Of a stretch of DNA of 64,000 bases, positions 32,320-42,844 are shown in pieces. The translations under genes and the position numbers were made by a program. The notes below the pieces were generated by a model, which worked only from the letters and a program-made list of their open reading frames with translations, had not been told where the DNA came from and made no database searches. The stretch is from Acanthosepion esculentum. Its lineage: Eukaryota > Mollusca > Cephalopoda > Sepiida > Sepiidae. Where the stretch lies: the NCBI GenBank assembly GCA_964036315.1, contig OZ038500.1:57320245-57384244 (forward strand), in the 5' to 3' direction. Numbering within the stretch: the stretch's first letter is position 1; every line of letters begins with the position of its first letter.

Positions 32320-33072
32320 TGTTGTGAGGGAGAATATTTCCCTACAAGCTTGGACTCGGCCGTCGGACGAAAGATATAAAAATACACCTACATAAGAGGA
32401 GGAGCAGTAGCAATAGTAGTCTTTGCTGAAAATAGTCATTCGGCCGTCGGACGAAATATATATAAATACGCCTACATCAAGAGGCGGAGCAGTAGCAATA
32501 GTAGTCTTTGCTGAAAATAGTCATTCGGCTGTCGGACGAAAGATATATAAATACGCCTACATCAAGAGGAGCAGCAGTAGCAATAGTAGTCTTTGCTGAA
32601 AATAGTCATTCGGCCGTCGGACGAAAGATATAAAAATACGCCTACATCAAGAGGCGGAGCAGTAGCAATAGTAGTCTTTGCTGAAAATAGTAATTCGGCC
32701 GTCGGACGAAAGATATAAAAATACGCCTACATCAAGAGCCGGAGCAGTAGCAATAGTAGTCTTTGCTGAAAATAGTCATTCGGCCGTCGGACGAAAGATA
32801 TAAAAATACGCCTACATCAAGAGAAGGAGCAGTAGCAATAGTAGTCTTTGCTGAAAATAGTCATTCGGTCGTCGGACGAAAGGTATAAAAATACGCCTAC
32901 ATCAAGAGGCGGAGCAGTAGCAATAGTAGTATTTGCTGAAAATAGTCATTCGCTGCTAAACATTCTCTTCCCTAGTTTCTATTCTACATTATGTTTCCTT
33001 GTACCAAAAGGTAATAAACTTGTTGTTAAACTATTTCCGGTTTTCTACTGTTGCTTTTGATAACTCACAACA
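32320..33072 (+). mobile_element. LTR-B solo LTR with internal 7x amplification
   Basis: Starts TGTTGTGAGGGAGAAT and ends ATAACTCACAACA, so the ends are TG...CA with an inverted TGTTGTGAG. A TATA-like tataaaaata lies in the first unit and a polyadenylation-like ggtaataaact at 33010. The minus-strand block 57113-57360 is the same LTR with a single copy of the segment that is amplified here. The flanks ctcct/ctgat do not form a good duplication, so this copy may be rearranged. No internal retroviral-type genes adjoin it. Confidence 0.78.
32357..32951. repeat. seven tandem 85-bp units inside LTR-B
   Basis: Units start cggccgtcggacgaaa at 32357, 32441, 32526, 32611, 32696, 32781 and 32866, each with gatataaaaatacgcctac and ctttgctgaaaatag. 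Units differ at only a few positions, so the expansion is recent compared with LTR-B divergence. Confidence 0.95.
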
Positions 33073-33084
33073 CTGATGAAAAAA

Positions 33085-33435
33085 AAGGCTTGAGGCAACA
33101 GAAATGTGGTTCTGCAGAAGTATGCTGAGGCTTCCATGGACTGAACATGTGAGCACCGACAAAGTTTTAGAGAAAATAGAAACAAAAAGGAAACATCAAT
33201 ATCAGGAAGTGATAATTGGAATTTTTAGGGAACATAATGAGTAAATAGGATTTGGGGAGTGTAATATTCACAGGACACAATGAATGCAAGATGGGCGGGG
33301 GAAAACAACGCATAATATAATGAGCTAGAGTAAATGAATGACGAAACAGAGTTTACGAGAAATAACACAAATACAACATTTCTTAAGAACTACTAAAGGC
33401 AGGAATTTCTGGAGAGATATGATCGTCTACGTCCT
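33085..33435 (+). pseudogene. LINE-E 3' fragment
   Basis: Readable pieces: MWFCRSMLRLPWTEHVSTDK (33100-33160), KIETKRK, FLGNIMSK-like, then MNDETEF / LREITQIQHFLRTTK and FWRDMIVYVL. Stops are present. It starts 12 bp after the LTR-B end. Confidence 0.75.
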
Positions 33436-33615
33436 GGGGGGATTAACCCCAAGCAAGGCGGCAATGCCCCTAAGATGCAAGGATCGACTGGGATTAAAGA
33501 GATTGAGGAGACTGTAGAAGGAACCGGAAGCCCAACCCTAAAACGAAAGCCGGAGATAGACCTCTACTCCTGTACAAAAGACCGTGGAGGAGTGTGAACA
33601 GTGTTGCAGAGAGTT
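33436..33615. repeat. LINE-J tail with SINE-2-like body
   Basis: gattaaccccaagcaaggcg (LINE-J 3' end) followed by tgtacaaaagaccgtggagg, as at 11620-11790. The same junction at two loci suggests the two parts are one element. Confidence 0.6.
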
Positions 33616-33649
33616 ATAATTTTAGACAGAGGGAAACGTGAAAAGTGGT

Positions 33650-33900
33650 AGTCACATTTATAAAAACATTAACTTTCTAGAATGTAGATTTATCAATTTT
33701 TATTAAAAGATTTTATTAATTTCAACCGATAAGAGCACTGGATGTTCGGCCAACGAATGCCAAATTTTTCCCTATAAAGGAACGTGTATAATTACCATTA
33801 GCATTCATTGTAAGAAAGTTCGGTTTTAGCCCGAATGATGCCAGACTGTGTGTATGATGAGATTTGAAAAGATTCCTGTATTATGTTTTTCTTTCAAAGC
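33650..33900 (-). repeat. dispersed repeat P, inverted copy
   Basis: Inverse of 22020-22340. The central palindrome has decayed to ttttccctataaaggaac. Confidence 0.68.
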
Positions 33901-34034
33901 ATCAAAGCATTGATTTGCAACAAATGCTATTTCATCTTGGACAAAGTTAAGCCAGCCATCGATCAAAAGCACGTGGAATTAATTAGAAAGAAATGGCAGA
34001 CTATTCAATCACGATTTCCGTTGGCTGTATGCTT

Positions 34035-34115
34035 AATTGTTAAGGACAGAAATTTGTGGAGAGCTATGATCACTTACATCCTGAATAGACACGGTACAAA
34101 AAGAAGAATATTTTT
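34035..34115 (+). pseudogene. LINE-E terminal 80 bp
   Basis: VKDRNLWRAMITYILNRHGT within the 115-aa frame 33883-34230. The rest of that frame has no recognised domain and spans the end of repeat P, so the frame is chance. Confidence 0.65.
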
Positions 34116-34409
34116 TGCATGTCGGCACGAAGGTGGCACAGATGCAGACGCTTTTAATTTTGTTCGAATAAATGATTACCCTTTTAAACATTTATTTAAT
34201 TTTCACATCAAGTTTTGGAAAACAATTTAAAAATTGTAACCATTTCTCTTTGCAGGGTTTAAGATTAAATGGCGTCTACTGTTGTATTCATTTACCGTGA
34301 GTATAACTAAAAAAGGAAAGGATCCAGTTGACACCAGTCTGGTCATCTTCCCTGTGAAGCCTTGAGGAAGACATGGCCATGTATGAAAATGTTATTGTAG
34401 CCGGTAAGT

Positions 34410-34870
34410 AATACCCCGTTTTTGGAGTTAGGAAGGCGATAATGCCACTAGAACGCAGGGGGTTACTGGGAGTGAAAGTGAAAGTGAAGGAAAACTGACA
34501 ATGGGCAGGATTGAGGAATGGACAAAAAAGAAACGGGGTTCAAGAAGACAGAAGATAGCGATTGACGTTGCATTTGAATTTTTGAAGATTGTAATTATCA
34601 TGGAAGCAAGAAATCGGAAAGGCCTTCCACAAATGAGAAGTGCGGGATAAATGTTAGAATAGACGTGGTGGTTGTATCTAAATAGTTCAACAGTGAAACG
34701 GTGAGACCTAATTTCCAATCTAGTAGCACGCTTTAATTCATGTAGCATGGATACATGGAAACCATGCATTCTGGTGCCATAAAATATTAGTAGAACAGAC
34801 AGAGGGAAGCGACGTCACGTTGGTGAGAAGGTGACTGGAGATGAGCAGTTAGTGGAAGCCAGTGAGTAAG
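34410..34870 (-). pseudogene. LINE-J 3' fragment
   Basis: Minus frame 34769-34428: MLHELKRATRLEIRSHRFTV, ELFRYNHHVYSN and, after a break, the FKNSNATSIAIFCLL block and LINE-J 3' end (aaggcgataatgccact at 34430). Confidence 0.72.
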
Positions 34871-35004
34871 TGTGGGGCTTCTTGGAGAAATGTGGCGCAT
34901 AAAATCACATCTGAGGGCTCTTCTACCTCTCTGGGCAACGTGTGCATATATTCATATTTCTCACATATATATTTGATATATTTTTATCCTATATACTTTT
35001 ATCG

Positions 35005-35505
35005 TTTCACCCCAAGCAAGGCGATACTGCCACTATAACGAAGACGTGAAAGTGAAAGTGAAAGAGAATGGGGAGGATTGAAGAATGGACAAATATGAAA
35101 CAGGGTTCAAGAAGAGATATGGCGATTGAGGTCGCATTTAAATTTTTGAAGATTATATTTATTAGAGAAGAAAGAAATCCTAAAGGTATTCAGCAGGTGG
35201 GAAGTACGAGAAAAATAGTGTTAGAGTAAAAGTGGCGTTTGCATCTCGCTAGTTCAACAGTAAAACTGTGAGACCGAGTATCCAATCTAGTAGCGGGCTT
35301 AAATCCATGTAATCGGTGCCCCAGTAAAAAATGATGCTTAGAACAGTTGCCATAAAAATATTTATAGAAAAGACACAGTGTAGCTACGTCCCGTCGGTGA
35401 GAAAATGAGTGCAGTCGAGATGCCTGGCCAGTATCGACTAGATTAGAGAACCTTCTTTGGATTTTGACAAGAATCTCGGGATTCTTAATATTTAACTTCA
35501 TGCTG
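35005..35505 (-). pseudogene. LINE-J 3' fragment
   Basis: Minus frame 35501-35190: LVKIQRRFSNLVDTGQAS, SFSHRRDVATLCLFYKYFYG, NCS, TRLDTRSHSFTVELARCKR. This is the clearest RT-tail reading in the LINE-J set. Ends with the 3' signature at about 35010 (ccccaagcaaggcgatactg). Confidence 0.78.
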
Positions 35506-35739
35506 GTATTTACCTATTAATGTCACCCCTCCCTCAAAACAAATGGGATGGTAGCGTATATAGGTATATATGTATATATATATATATATAAATATAAATT
35601 AATACCTTTTTTTTTATAAACCGATATTTAATACTGGATATCTTGTAAATTTATAATTGTTAGCAGATTATTTATTTTATTTTGTATAACTAAAGCCAGA
35701 TTTTAAAGTGAACATTAAAAAGTTTAGTCACATCATGAA

Positions 35740-36070
35740 GCCCGTAACCCATTACGGCCGTAGAGCACCATGTGTAGTGCAGCCATAGCGTGTCTAGGAT
35801 AAGTTAACCTGTTGAATCCATCTCTCCTCAGGATGGTTTTGAATTCAGATTTATCTTAGATTGGAGTCCATCTTTGTGCAAGAATCCGCCATGCTATTTA
35901 ACTCTGAGCTGGAGTGGGTGCTGAAGAAGGGATGCATTCAGATCTCTTACGAGGCTATGTGGCGAAAGTGAACACGCCCGGTATTCGAACTCGGCTTGCA
36001 GGATTATTTTTGGGACACAGCCTGCATATGGAATATGGCGGTCAGTGATTTTTCGGCAAAGGTTTAACAT
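35740..36070 (-). mobile_element. tRNA-like dispersed repeat
   Basis: The minus strand has a B-box-like gccgagttcgaataccgg near 35975. The body (ggttttgaattcagat; gagctggagtgggtgctg) is related to the SINE-2 body. A-box assignment is uncertain. Confidence 0.45.
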
Positions 36071-36515
36071 TCGTACACACAAAAAAAAACAAACAAAACA
36101 AATCAAAACGAAACGAAACAAAAACGGTTTCTCAAAGGGACGGTTGCTATATTTTTAGAATTTTAATAAAACCAAAACATATGAAACTGAATTTATTAAT
36201 TCACTTTATTCTTCACAATTTGCAAGAAATATATTAAACTTTGTTCTTAGAACTGAGCAGTCAAATAAATAAATAGTATATAGCATTTTCTGTTGCCAAT
36301 TGCTCGAGAAAAAATGTCCGCAAACTGTTTTCTTGAATTTTAAGCCATGAGAAAATGAAAAAATGCCCGAAAAATGTATTTTTTCATAATATATAATTGC
36401 ATTTACATGTAGTGATGAATTTGCTCATATGTTCAGACATTTTTATAAATAAAAAAAATTGTTTTCATAGTTGATTCTTTATAATTCTAAATTATAGCAA
36501 TTTACCAAGCGTAGA
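36071..36515. other. unassigned AT-rich DNA
   Basis: Nothing recognised. Confidence 0.35.
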
Positions 36516-36632
36516 TTAGATGTGGCATAATTCCGAAAGTATGGTCACCCAGTGATGATCGAATTCACTATTTAGTCGTAACTGTTTTAGCGAGACGAAG
36601 CTCGCTAATCATTACACCAGACTGCGGTGCCC
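36516..36632 (-). mobile_element. SINE-1 copy
   Basis: Minus strand: ggtgtaatgattagcgagct, then gaattcgatcatcactgggt and the tail catactttcgg-type text. Flanks show only weak duplication (taattataaat / ataattctaaat). Confidence 0.68.
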
Positions 36633-36711
36633 CTAATTATAAATATTACATTGTAGTTGCTTCATATATTTTTACAGATTTGTCAATATCAAATTATTCT
36701 ATTTATAATGT

Positions 36712-36985
36712 TTACATTGTTCGGACTGTTGTCCTCAACTTTATTGTCATATTCACTATGTTTCGGCCATTGTACGCTCCGGGCTTCTTCAGATGAATAT
36801 GGCAATAAAGAGGAGGACAACAGTTCGAACAATGTAAATAGTGTAAACAGTTACAATACCTCATCTCAGAAATATAGACAGATGTTTAAGGTGAATATGG
36901 CAATAAAGATGAGGACAAGAATCCGAACAATGTAACTAGTGTAAATAGTCACAATACCTCATCTCAGAAATATAGATAGATGATA
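36712..36985. repeat. fold-back copy of the GGCCGAAACG repeat body
   Basis: 36715-36760 (cattgttcggactgttgtcc) and 36793-36834 are inverted copies; a further direct copy of the right arm (gaatatggcaataaagatga) follows at 36892-36975. The text belongs to the same family as 15650-15790 and 44480-44640. Confidence 0.75.
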
Positions 36986-38090
36986 AAATTATTCTTGTAT
37001 ATGAACAATCTAATAAAATAAATAGTGTTTAATTCTTTTGTTGTCAATTTTCGATAAAAAATATTATTCTAAACGTAGCGTTTTAATCTTTATCGCTGCA
37101 TTAACATTATTAGTTCCTTTTCACTGCATTCTTTTTTTTAAGGCCCTTCAGTTGCAGTATTTTTATTGTTAATTTCACTCAAAGGTATTTTCTGTTGACA
37201 TAGCAGGATATGGCGACACAACGATGAAATTGCAACTAATTCAAATTCAAGGACCAGACTCTCCTTCAGTGGCAGGATGAAGTTACATACAGAGTGATAA
37301 AGATTAAAGCAATGAAAATTGCCGAAGAGTTACAAAGTAATTGCGGTATCAAGGGAAATACCATCCTTTTTATACATCGTTATTCTATGGAAGCACATGT
37401 TAAATTTTGTCTATTTTTTTTACTTTGGTTGCTGAAGAAGTTTCTTGATTGATATTTAATTAGCATCGTTTTTCCGTGCACCGGAATTACAATTCTCCCG
37501 ATGCCACGTAGTGTTCAGTCTTCTCAGTACTAATCTAGTTTAGTTAATAACCTTTGCTTAGTCGACCAGGAGTAACTGGCCTTTGTAAGCGGTCTCTCAT
37601 TTAAATATTGATCGACTTCGACGACGATCCAATGAAAACGCTTGATTTCTGTGTGGTTTGACCGTAAACAAAGAAATTGACGTTGAACAGAAACTTTTAA
37701 ATTGTCTTATCATATATTTTAAGTTTTTAGAAATTTTTCTCCCTGGTCTTACATTTTTAAAATCAGTGGTTCCGATTAAAACTTTGTCGTTAATATTCAA
37801 TGGATGTTTTGGATAACGTTCGACCTTGTAGTTTCTATCTTCATAGAAATCAATTCTTATCAATAAAAAGTTCATTACTGTTATCTGGACATTTCGCCAG
37901 ATCCCAATCGTGTTTAAAATAAGAATAATATTCTCAGCAGCACGAGTGGGGAATTTTATTCTCTGTCGCTCGGCGTACACTTAGCGGTGAAATGTCAGAA
38001 TAAATGTACGAAAGCTGAAACGCATAAAGACATCAGTAGTGAACGATGCTCATTTTAAACATGACCATGTGCTATATTGGGCAGCTTATA
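36986..38090. other. unassigned DNA; minus frame 37597-37980 of unknown nature
   Basis: The 127-codon minus frame (MYAERQRIKFPTRAAENI...) is the longest non-repeat frame in the window. Part of it (NINDKVLIGTTDFKNVRPGR) lies in a patch shared with 31590-31670, so it is probably repeat-derived. No domain was recognised. Confidence 0.4.
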
Positions 38091-38701
38091 CGAGAGTCAT
38101 TCAATAAATAAGGTGAATTTTTCGGTATAAGGACTTCTAATACTGATAAAAGCTTACTTTTTTTAAATTTTTCAACGTAGTCTCCCAGCACTGTCACACA
38201 CTTTTCCCATCTGTGCACAAGCTTCCGTATTCCCACAGCGTAAAAACCTTTGGATTGATGCCTCAGCCAGTCGCTCACAACACTTTTGACTTCATCGTCC
38301 CTTTTAAACTTCGTGCCTCTCGTGAACGCTTTCAAGGGACCAAACAGGTGAAAGACTGAAGGGGCAAGCTCTGGGCTGTAAGGGGGATGAGGGAGCAGTT
38401 CCCATCCCAGCTCGTTGATGGTCTGCACCGTTTGGGCTGCTGTGTGAGGCCTTGCGTTGTCATGATGCAAGATGACTCCTTCTGACTGATGACCCCTGCG
38501 TTTGTCTCAACAGATAAGCTCAAAGTCCTTGCAATGTCATCCACTGTCACCCTTCTGTCAGACTGAATGAGGTCATTGAATGATTCGATCACCTCAGGAG
38601 ACCTCACTTCTGTGAATTTCAACTGGTTTGCACCCTTCAGCAACCAAAAACTTGATAATTGACCGCTGTTCAATCCTGGAGCATGCTTCTTGGTCGGCCA
38701 T
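38072..38701 (-). pseudogene. mariner transposase, deleted and frameshifted
   Basis: Three open pieces: 38701 to about 38600 (start plus first helix), 38640-38480 (second HTH, ending SVETNAGVISQ), and 38470-38072 (HDNARPH to C-terminus). The HDNARPH and PPYSPELAPS motifs are the second catalytic Asp block and the linker before the third acidic residue. FHLF follows as SVFHLF: the usual Asp (SDFHLF) is Val here, so even the surviving catalytic triad part is damaged. Confidence 0.9.
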
Positions 38702-38865
38702 CTTTGTTAATCGCGAAAACTCTCATAGTTTTTTTTAATCTGCAAAAGAAATTAAATCCATGTGAAAAAGAAGTAAAACAAAAAATAAATAAAAAAGAGT
38801 AAGCTTCTATCTGTATTAGAAGTCCTTATACCGAAAAATTCAACTTATTTATTGAATGACCCTCG
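38091..38865 (-). mobile_element. mariner element with ~75-bp TIRs, internally deleted
   Basis: Inverted ends at 38091-38165 and 38791-38865 start cgag(a/g)gtcattcaataaat and match at nearly every base; TA flanks both sides (38089-38090, 38866-38867). The minus strand encodes a mariner transposase start (MADQEACSRIEQRSIIKFLV from 38701), an HTH region (VTVDDIARTLSLS), then after a deletion HHDNARPHTAAQTVQTI, LLPHPPYSPELAP, FHLFGPLKAF and VHRWEKCVTVLGDYV. The first catalytic Asp region is gone, so it could only move in trans. Full-length relatives are about 1.3 kb; this copy is 775 bp. Confidence 0.93.
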
Positions 38866-38869
38866 TATA

Positions 38870-39100
38870 AGTGACTTCCATCTCGCTAGACTATTCCATT
38901 TTTCTTCCCTCTATGAAGATTGTATAGGCAGAGTCGCTATTAAAATTACCCCATGCTTACATCGGGTTAAGTTCAGAAATTGATACTTGCTACTACTCGG
39001 ACACCTCGGGTAATAATAATAACTTTACAAGTTGCGCGCAGTAGTTATAAACATGTCGGTTAACAATAGTGAGATAATCTGCTTGGCAATCATTATGTAC
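38870..39100. other. unassigned DNA
   Basis: Nothing recognised. Confidence 0.3.
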
Positions 39101-39102
39101 TC

Positions 39103-39610
39103 GGTTCAGCCGTCAGTGTGTGTCGTTCAAACACCAGTTCTCGCACGATCACCGTATTTGGGTAATGTCGATACCCGGTCAGTACCCAGATGAGTGACCG
39201 CTTAGGAGTATCAGCTGCTGTAAACGTTGATGTACGGGTGGCGTAATGAATAACGGTTCGGGATTAGAAATCGGTAAATTGAGTTCTCATTACAGTCAGG
39301 TTTTGTCTCAAGAACACATAACCCAGTGGATAAAAAAGCGTTGGTTGAATCCGGGGACTTGACCCAGACAGTTGTGAGTTCAATACCTGGCTACATCTGA
39401 GGTAAACAAAAACTTGGAGAGTTGAGTTAAAGTGAGATAACTGATACTGAGACATCCGGAAGAGTCATGGCACGTGGAACGAGAACAATCTCCCCCCGAT
39501 AGATGAAATAAAGGGTTCTGTTCGAAATTCCAATGACCTGAAGAAGGCCGGCTGAAACGTCGTGAGCATGGCAACAGTCCGAACAATGTAAATAGTATAA
39601 ACAGTCGGGT
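39103..39610 (+). mobile_element. 5S-tRNA chimeric retroposon, longest copy
   Basis: 39103-39226 follows 5S rRNA nearly end to end: cagttctcgcacgatcaccg, then cccggtcagtacccagatga, gtgaccgcttaggagtatca and gctgctgtaaac. Box C is recognisable. It is followed by ggtggcgtaatgaataacgg (as at 16778) and a second tRNA-like unit (cccagtggataaaaaagcg ... gagttcaatacctgg), then the gaaggccggctgaaacg body and gtccgaacaatgtaaat tail. Order: 5S head, tRNA-like module(s), body, tail. Confidence 0.75.
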
Positions 39611-40655
39611 TTGTTATATAGGTTTATGCGCAAATACCCTTCGTAAAAAGAGATTTATTCAAACTATGAATCAACCTGTTTCCCCCATCTATAGGTTAAT
39701 TAGTAGGATTTGTTGATAAGCCGTATAAAAACAAATCAATCATTTTTAAAACTTACTATTGCCGTCATTTTAGAATAATAAAGAAAATAATTATCTACCC
39801 AACGTTATATAATATTTCAAAAGCACCATTCTATAATTTACTTGCTTCAGATGATTTATCTCTCTTCCCACTACAGATGGGACAGGAAATATATAAATAA
39901 ATACACATTGGTAATTATTATATGGTTTGATTGATTACTTATTGATTTGGCTTAACCGAATATATTTGCCCAAAACTCTAACGTTAAGATGTTAATAGTC
40001 ATTGATCTTTCAGACGATTTGAATCTTTGTAGATTTTTTCTCAGTGGTTTTGCCCAAAACTGAGTTAAACCGTAAATATTCAAAGTTTTCTTCTGTTTAC
40101 ATCTGTTTATTTTGACAACAGTTTTGACTGAGACACCGAAGTGAGTTTTCATTAGCCCGCAATGAATCTTTTGGAATATTTCCAGCTATCGGCTGTTTTT
40201 GTTTCATGGTGTTTTGAGCGTCTGGCTTTATTTATTTTATTATTGTTGTCGTTAACTCACGATGAAATTTAAGACATTTCCCATCTCAGAGGATTTAGCT
40301 TCAAACTTAAATCTACAACACCACCCAACCCTGTTTTTAAAATTAAGTCGACTTTGATAGAAAATCAAGTTTTCTTTTGTTGTCTTCGACATTACTTGTT
40401 CCTTTATGACCCTTCCTTTTTATTTCTCGTTGTCCATTTCTGTAGGCATTTGCTCAAAATTGGCAAGACGGTGATCATCAACTTTCCTCTTGTTTAAATT
40501 AACCCTAATAAAAAATTAAAGGGTTTGGATGGTCAGTTAACTGACATAGCTAATCGTTAGCTTCACCGAGAAACGAAAGATAGGTTTCGTCGCCGATCCA
40601 GGCTTGAAGATAGAAAATCCGTTCCTGAGAGTCAAATGGTAGTGAAAATACGGTG
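39611..40655. other. mostly unassigned DNA
   Basis: 39615-39745 shares ctataggttaattagta with 17270 and gttgataagccgtataaaa with the 26-kb tandem. The remainder was not recognised. Confidence 0.4.
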
Positions 40656-41327
40656 TACTGGACATTTGTGTCCCTAGACAAACGCGTCCCTGGATAATTG
40701 CGTACCTCTGATAATTTTTTAAAGAATTGTTTACTATAGAAATTTGCACACCAATACCTTTAATTACTCAAAACAAGCAGTTAGGTTGTTCCCATAAATA
40801 GAAATAGATAAAAAATTATTTTTTAAATTAAGAGAAAATTAAGCTAACAGTTTCATTTCACTCCATCGTACACTCGTACGACAAACATCTAATAGATTCT
40901 GGATTTTATAGATTTTAATTTTATTTGGAACCCATGGCTAAGTTCCGAAAATCAAACACTGGTGAAAAAATATTTGTGCACGATGAAAACTACAGCTAGC
41001 ACTAACATAAGAAAAATGTCGATAAAACAAAAACATACTGGCGATGTGGAGAGCGCTCTTGCAAAACTGATGATCTGTCATTGCATTTTATACAAAAATA
41101 AGGTTTTAATTTATTTTATTTTACTCCTTTTTTAAAATTTATCATTGCTACCTATGATTTGTTTCCAAAATTTATGGTAATTACCTTTATAAAGCTTCAA
41201 AAAATTATCAGAGGTACGCAATTATCCAGTGACGCATTTATTTCGGGATGCAAATGTCTACGGACGCAATTATCTGTTATGCAATTGTCTGGGACACAAA
41301 TGTCCAGTATGCAACTGTCCAAAAACC
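40656..41327 (+). mobile_element. FLYWCH-type MULE remnant with long TIRs
   Basis: The left end tactggacatttgtgtccc ... ggataattgcgtacctctga ... taattttttaaag is repeated inverted at 41200-41309. Both arms consist of variants of ggacaattgcgtcc. Between them 40940-41080 reads KFRKSNTGEKIFVHDENYS, two stops, then KTYWRCGERSCKTDD, a FLYWCH zinc-finger relic with the W, YWRC and SCK positions kept. Mutator-like elements often carry FLYWCH fingers. The transposase core is deleted. Confidence 0.75.
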
Positions 41328-41439
41328 TCTAAATTCAGTAGCCTGTAAGTAGCATAGTGTCTGATAAAAAAATTATCTTTACTGTTCCTATGGTAACGGA
41401 GCTACATAGAAAGAAGCCGCTTGATACAGATTTATCTAG

Positions 41440-41910
41440 AACTGTTTTGCGCATACACACTAAGTTATAACATTCTCATTACATTGGGTGTTTATGGAAG
41501 AGCATGAAAGGAAAGTGTATAGAGTGTGATCGTCTCACCACAGATGTTCCATCATTGACCATGACTTGTTCAACATTTTTAGCGATGGAGAACATTCCCC
41601 ATCTTAGAGAACCGCCATATTCCCCAGATACTGCCCCATGAGAAATTTTTGTTATACATGTTCACCGTAGTCTGAATATAGAATCCAACGTAAGTAATTT
41701 GTTCAATGAAACAACACCAATATCTAGTAGCAGCTGTTCAATAATTCTTAAGGTCTTCCATATCAGAGGTTGACAGTGAATATTCGGAGAAAACAAAATG
41801 GCCGCCTTTATACACGTCAGATTGAATATTTTAAGTCTTCTGATTGGTTAACCTTCTATGCGCGAACTATAAAATGAGTCAGCTCATTTTGGTTGGATGA
41901 CTAGTATATA
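41440..41910 (+). mobile_element. Tc1/mariner-like relic
   Basis: 41600-41640 reads IPHLREPPYSPDTAP then a stop, the block that precedes the third catalytic acid in this superfamily. The terminal 100 bp (41812-41910) match 7440-7580 inverted and end ctagta. The 5' part is missing. Confidence 0.7.
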
Positions 41911-42229
41911 GGGTATCCAAAAAACTGTAACAATTTTAATCCTCAAAAATCAAACGCCACATGAATGGAACAAGATTGCAAGACGTCGAGTAAAGCCAAG
42001 AGAATGCGACGAAGAAACTGTATGCTATCCAAATAAAAGGAGTTCTAGGAATGCTTACATCAATGGGAACGAGAATAGATAAAATATCTGGCTTCAGAAT
42101 GAGACTACTTCGTAAAAGATTAAATGTAGAATTGGTATTTTTGTTGTTTTCTTTGATAGCACCAGTTTCGGTATTTTTGTTCACAACACGTATGTTAATA
42201 TGTACAGATATTAAGCTGTGTAAATAACT

Positions 42230-42720
42230 CCGTAGCTCAGATTATAGGCGCACATCAAACAATCGAGCTTGCTGGCTGATCTCTCCTCTGATCTAGCTTT
42301 AACAGCTTGTAGTATTTAGTAGATCCAAAACCAAGCTAATAACGTTTTGTTATCACCGAGCAGGCCTTGAAATTTGCCTATCGTGGTGAACGATTGCAGT
42401 CTGAAGTAGGCTCTTTACTGCGAACATCTATGGGCACTCAGGTTCAATCAAAATCTCCAAATATTGTCGATACCTTGTGCTCGTTTCCTCCTGCCATGCT
42501 TAAATTTTGCAAGAGTCAAATCAATGGAATATTTCTGCTATATCTCTGTTGCTGTTTATCAACCATCTTGATAGAGTTCAAAAGTGTTTACGCCGTCTTG
42601 TGGGTGATGCATTTTCAACCCTAATGTCACAGACGAAACATCGGAAGCCTATCCTTACTCTGTGGCTAGTTCCATGGCAAATAATAATTCGTTACCTTCA
42701 AGTTCGAGTAGACGCCATTG
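42230..42720 (+). pseudogene. LINE ORF2 fragment (jockey/CR1-like)
   Basis: The frame 42507-42680 contains NHLDRVQKCLRRLVGDAFST, followed by a degraded SHRR-like segment. LDRVQKR..RL(I/V)GD is typical of the C-terminal RT region in this LINE group. It resembles but is not the same family as LINE-J. The text 5' of 42500 is ambiguous. Confidence 0.6.
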
Positions 42721-42844
42721 GGCTCTCAAGACAGTCGGTTTCAAGTATGACAAACGCGAACTGCAAATGGCCATGAATACTGAAAGAACGAAAACACAAG
42801 GTAGTAAAAGAAGAAGAGGGAATTAATAATGCATTGTAGGAAAG

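Noticed and set aside
33883..34230. 115-codon plus frame as a gene
   Set aside because: It is made of the end of repeat P and a LINE-E tail fragment, with no domain beyond the latter.
37597..37980. 127-codon minus frame as a host gene
   Set aside because: No recognised domain, no exon context, and part of it lies in a patch repeated at 31.6 kb; kept only as unassigned.
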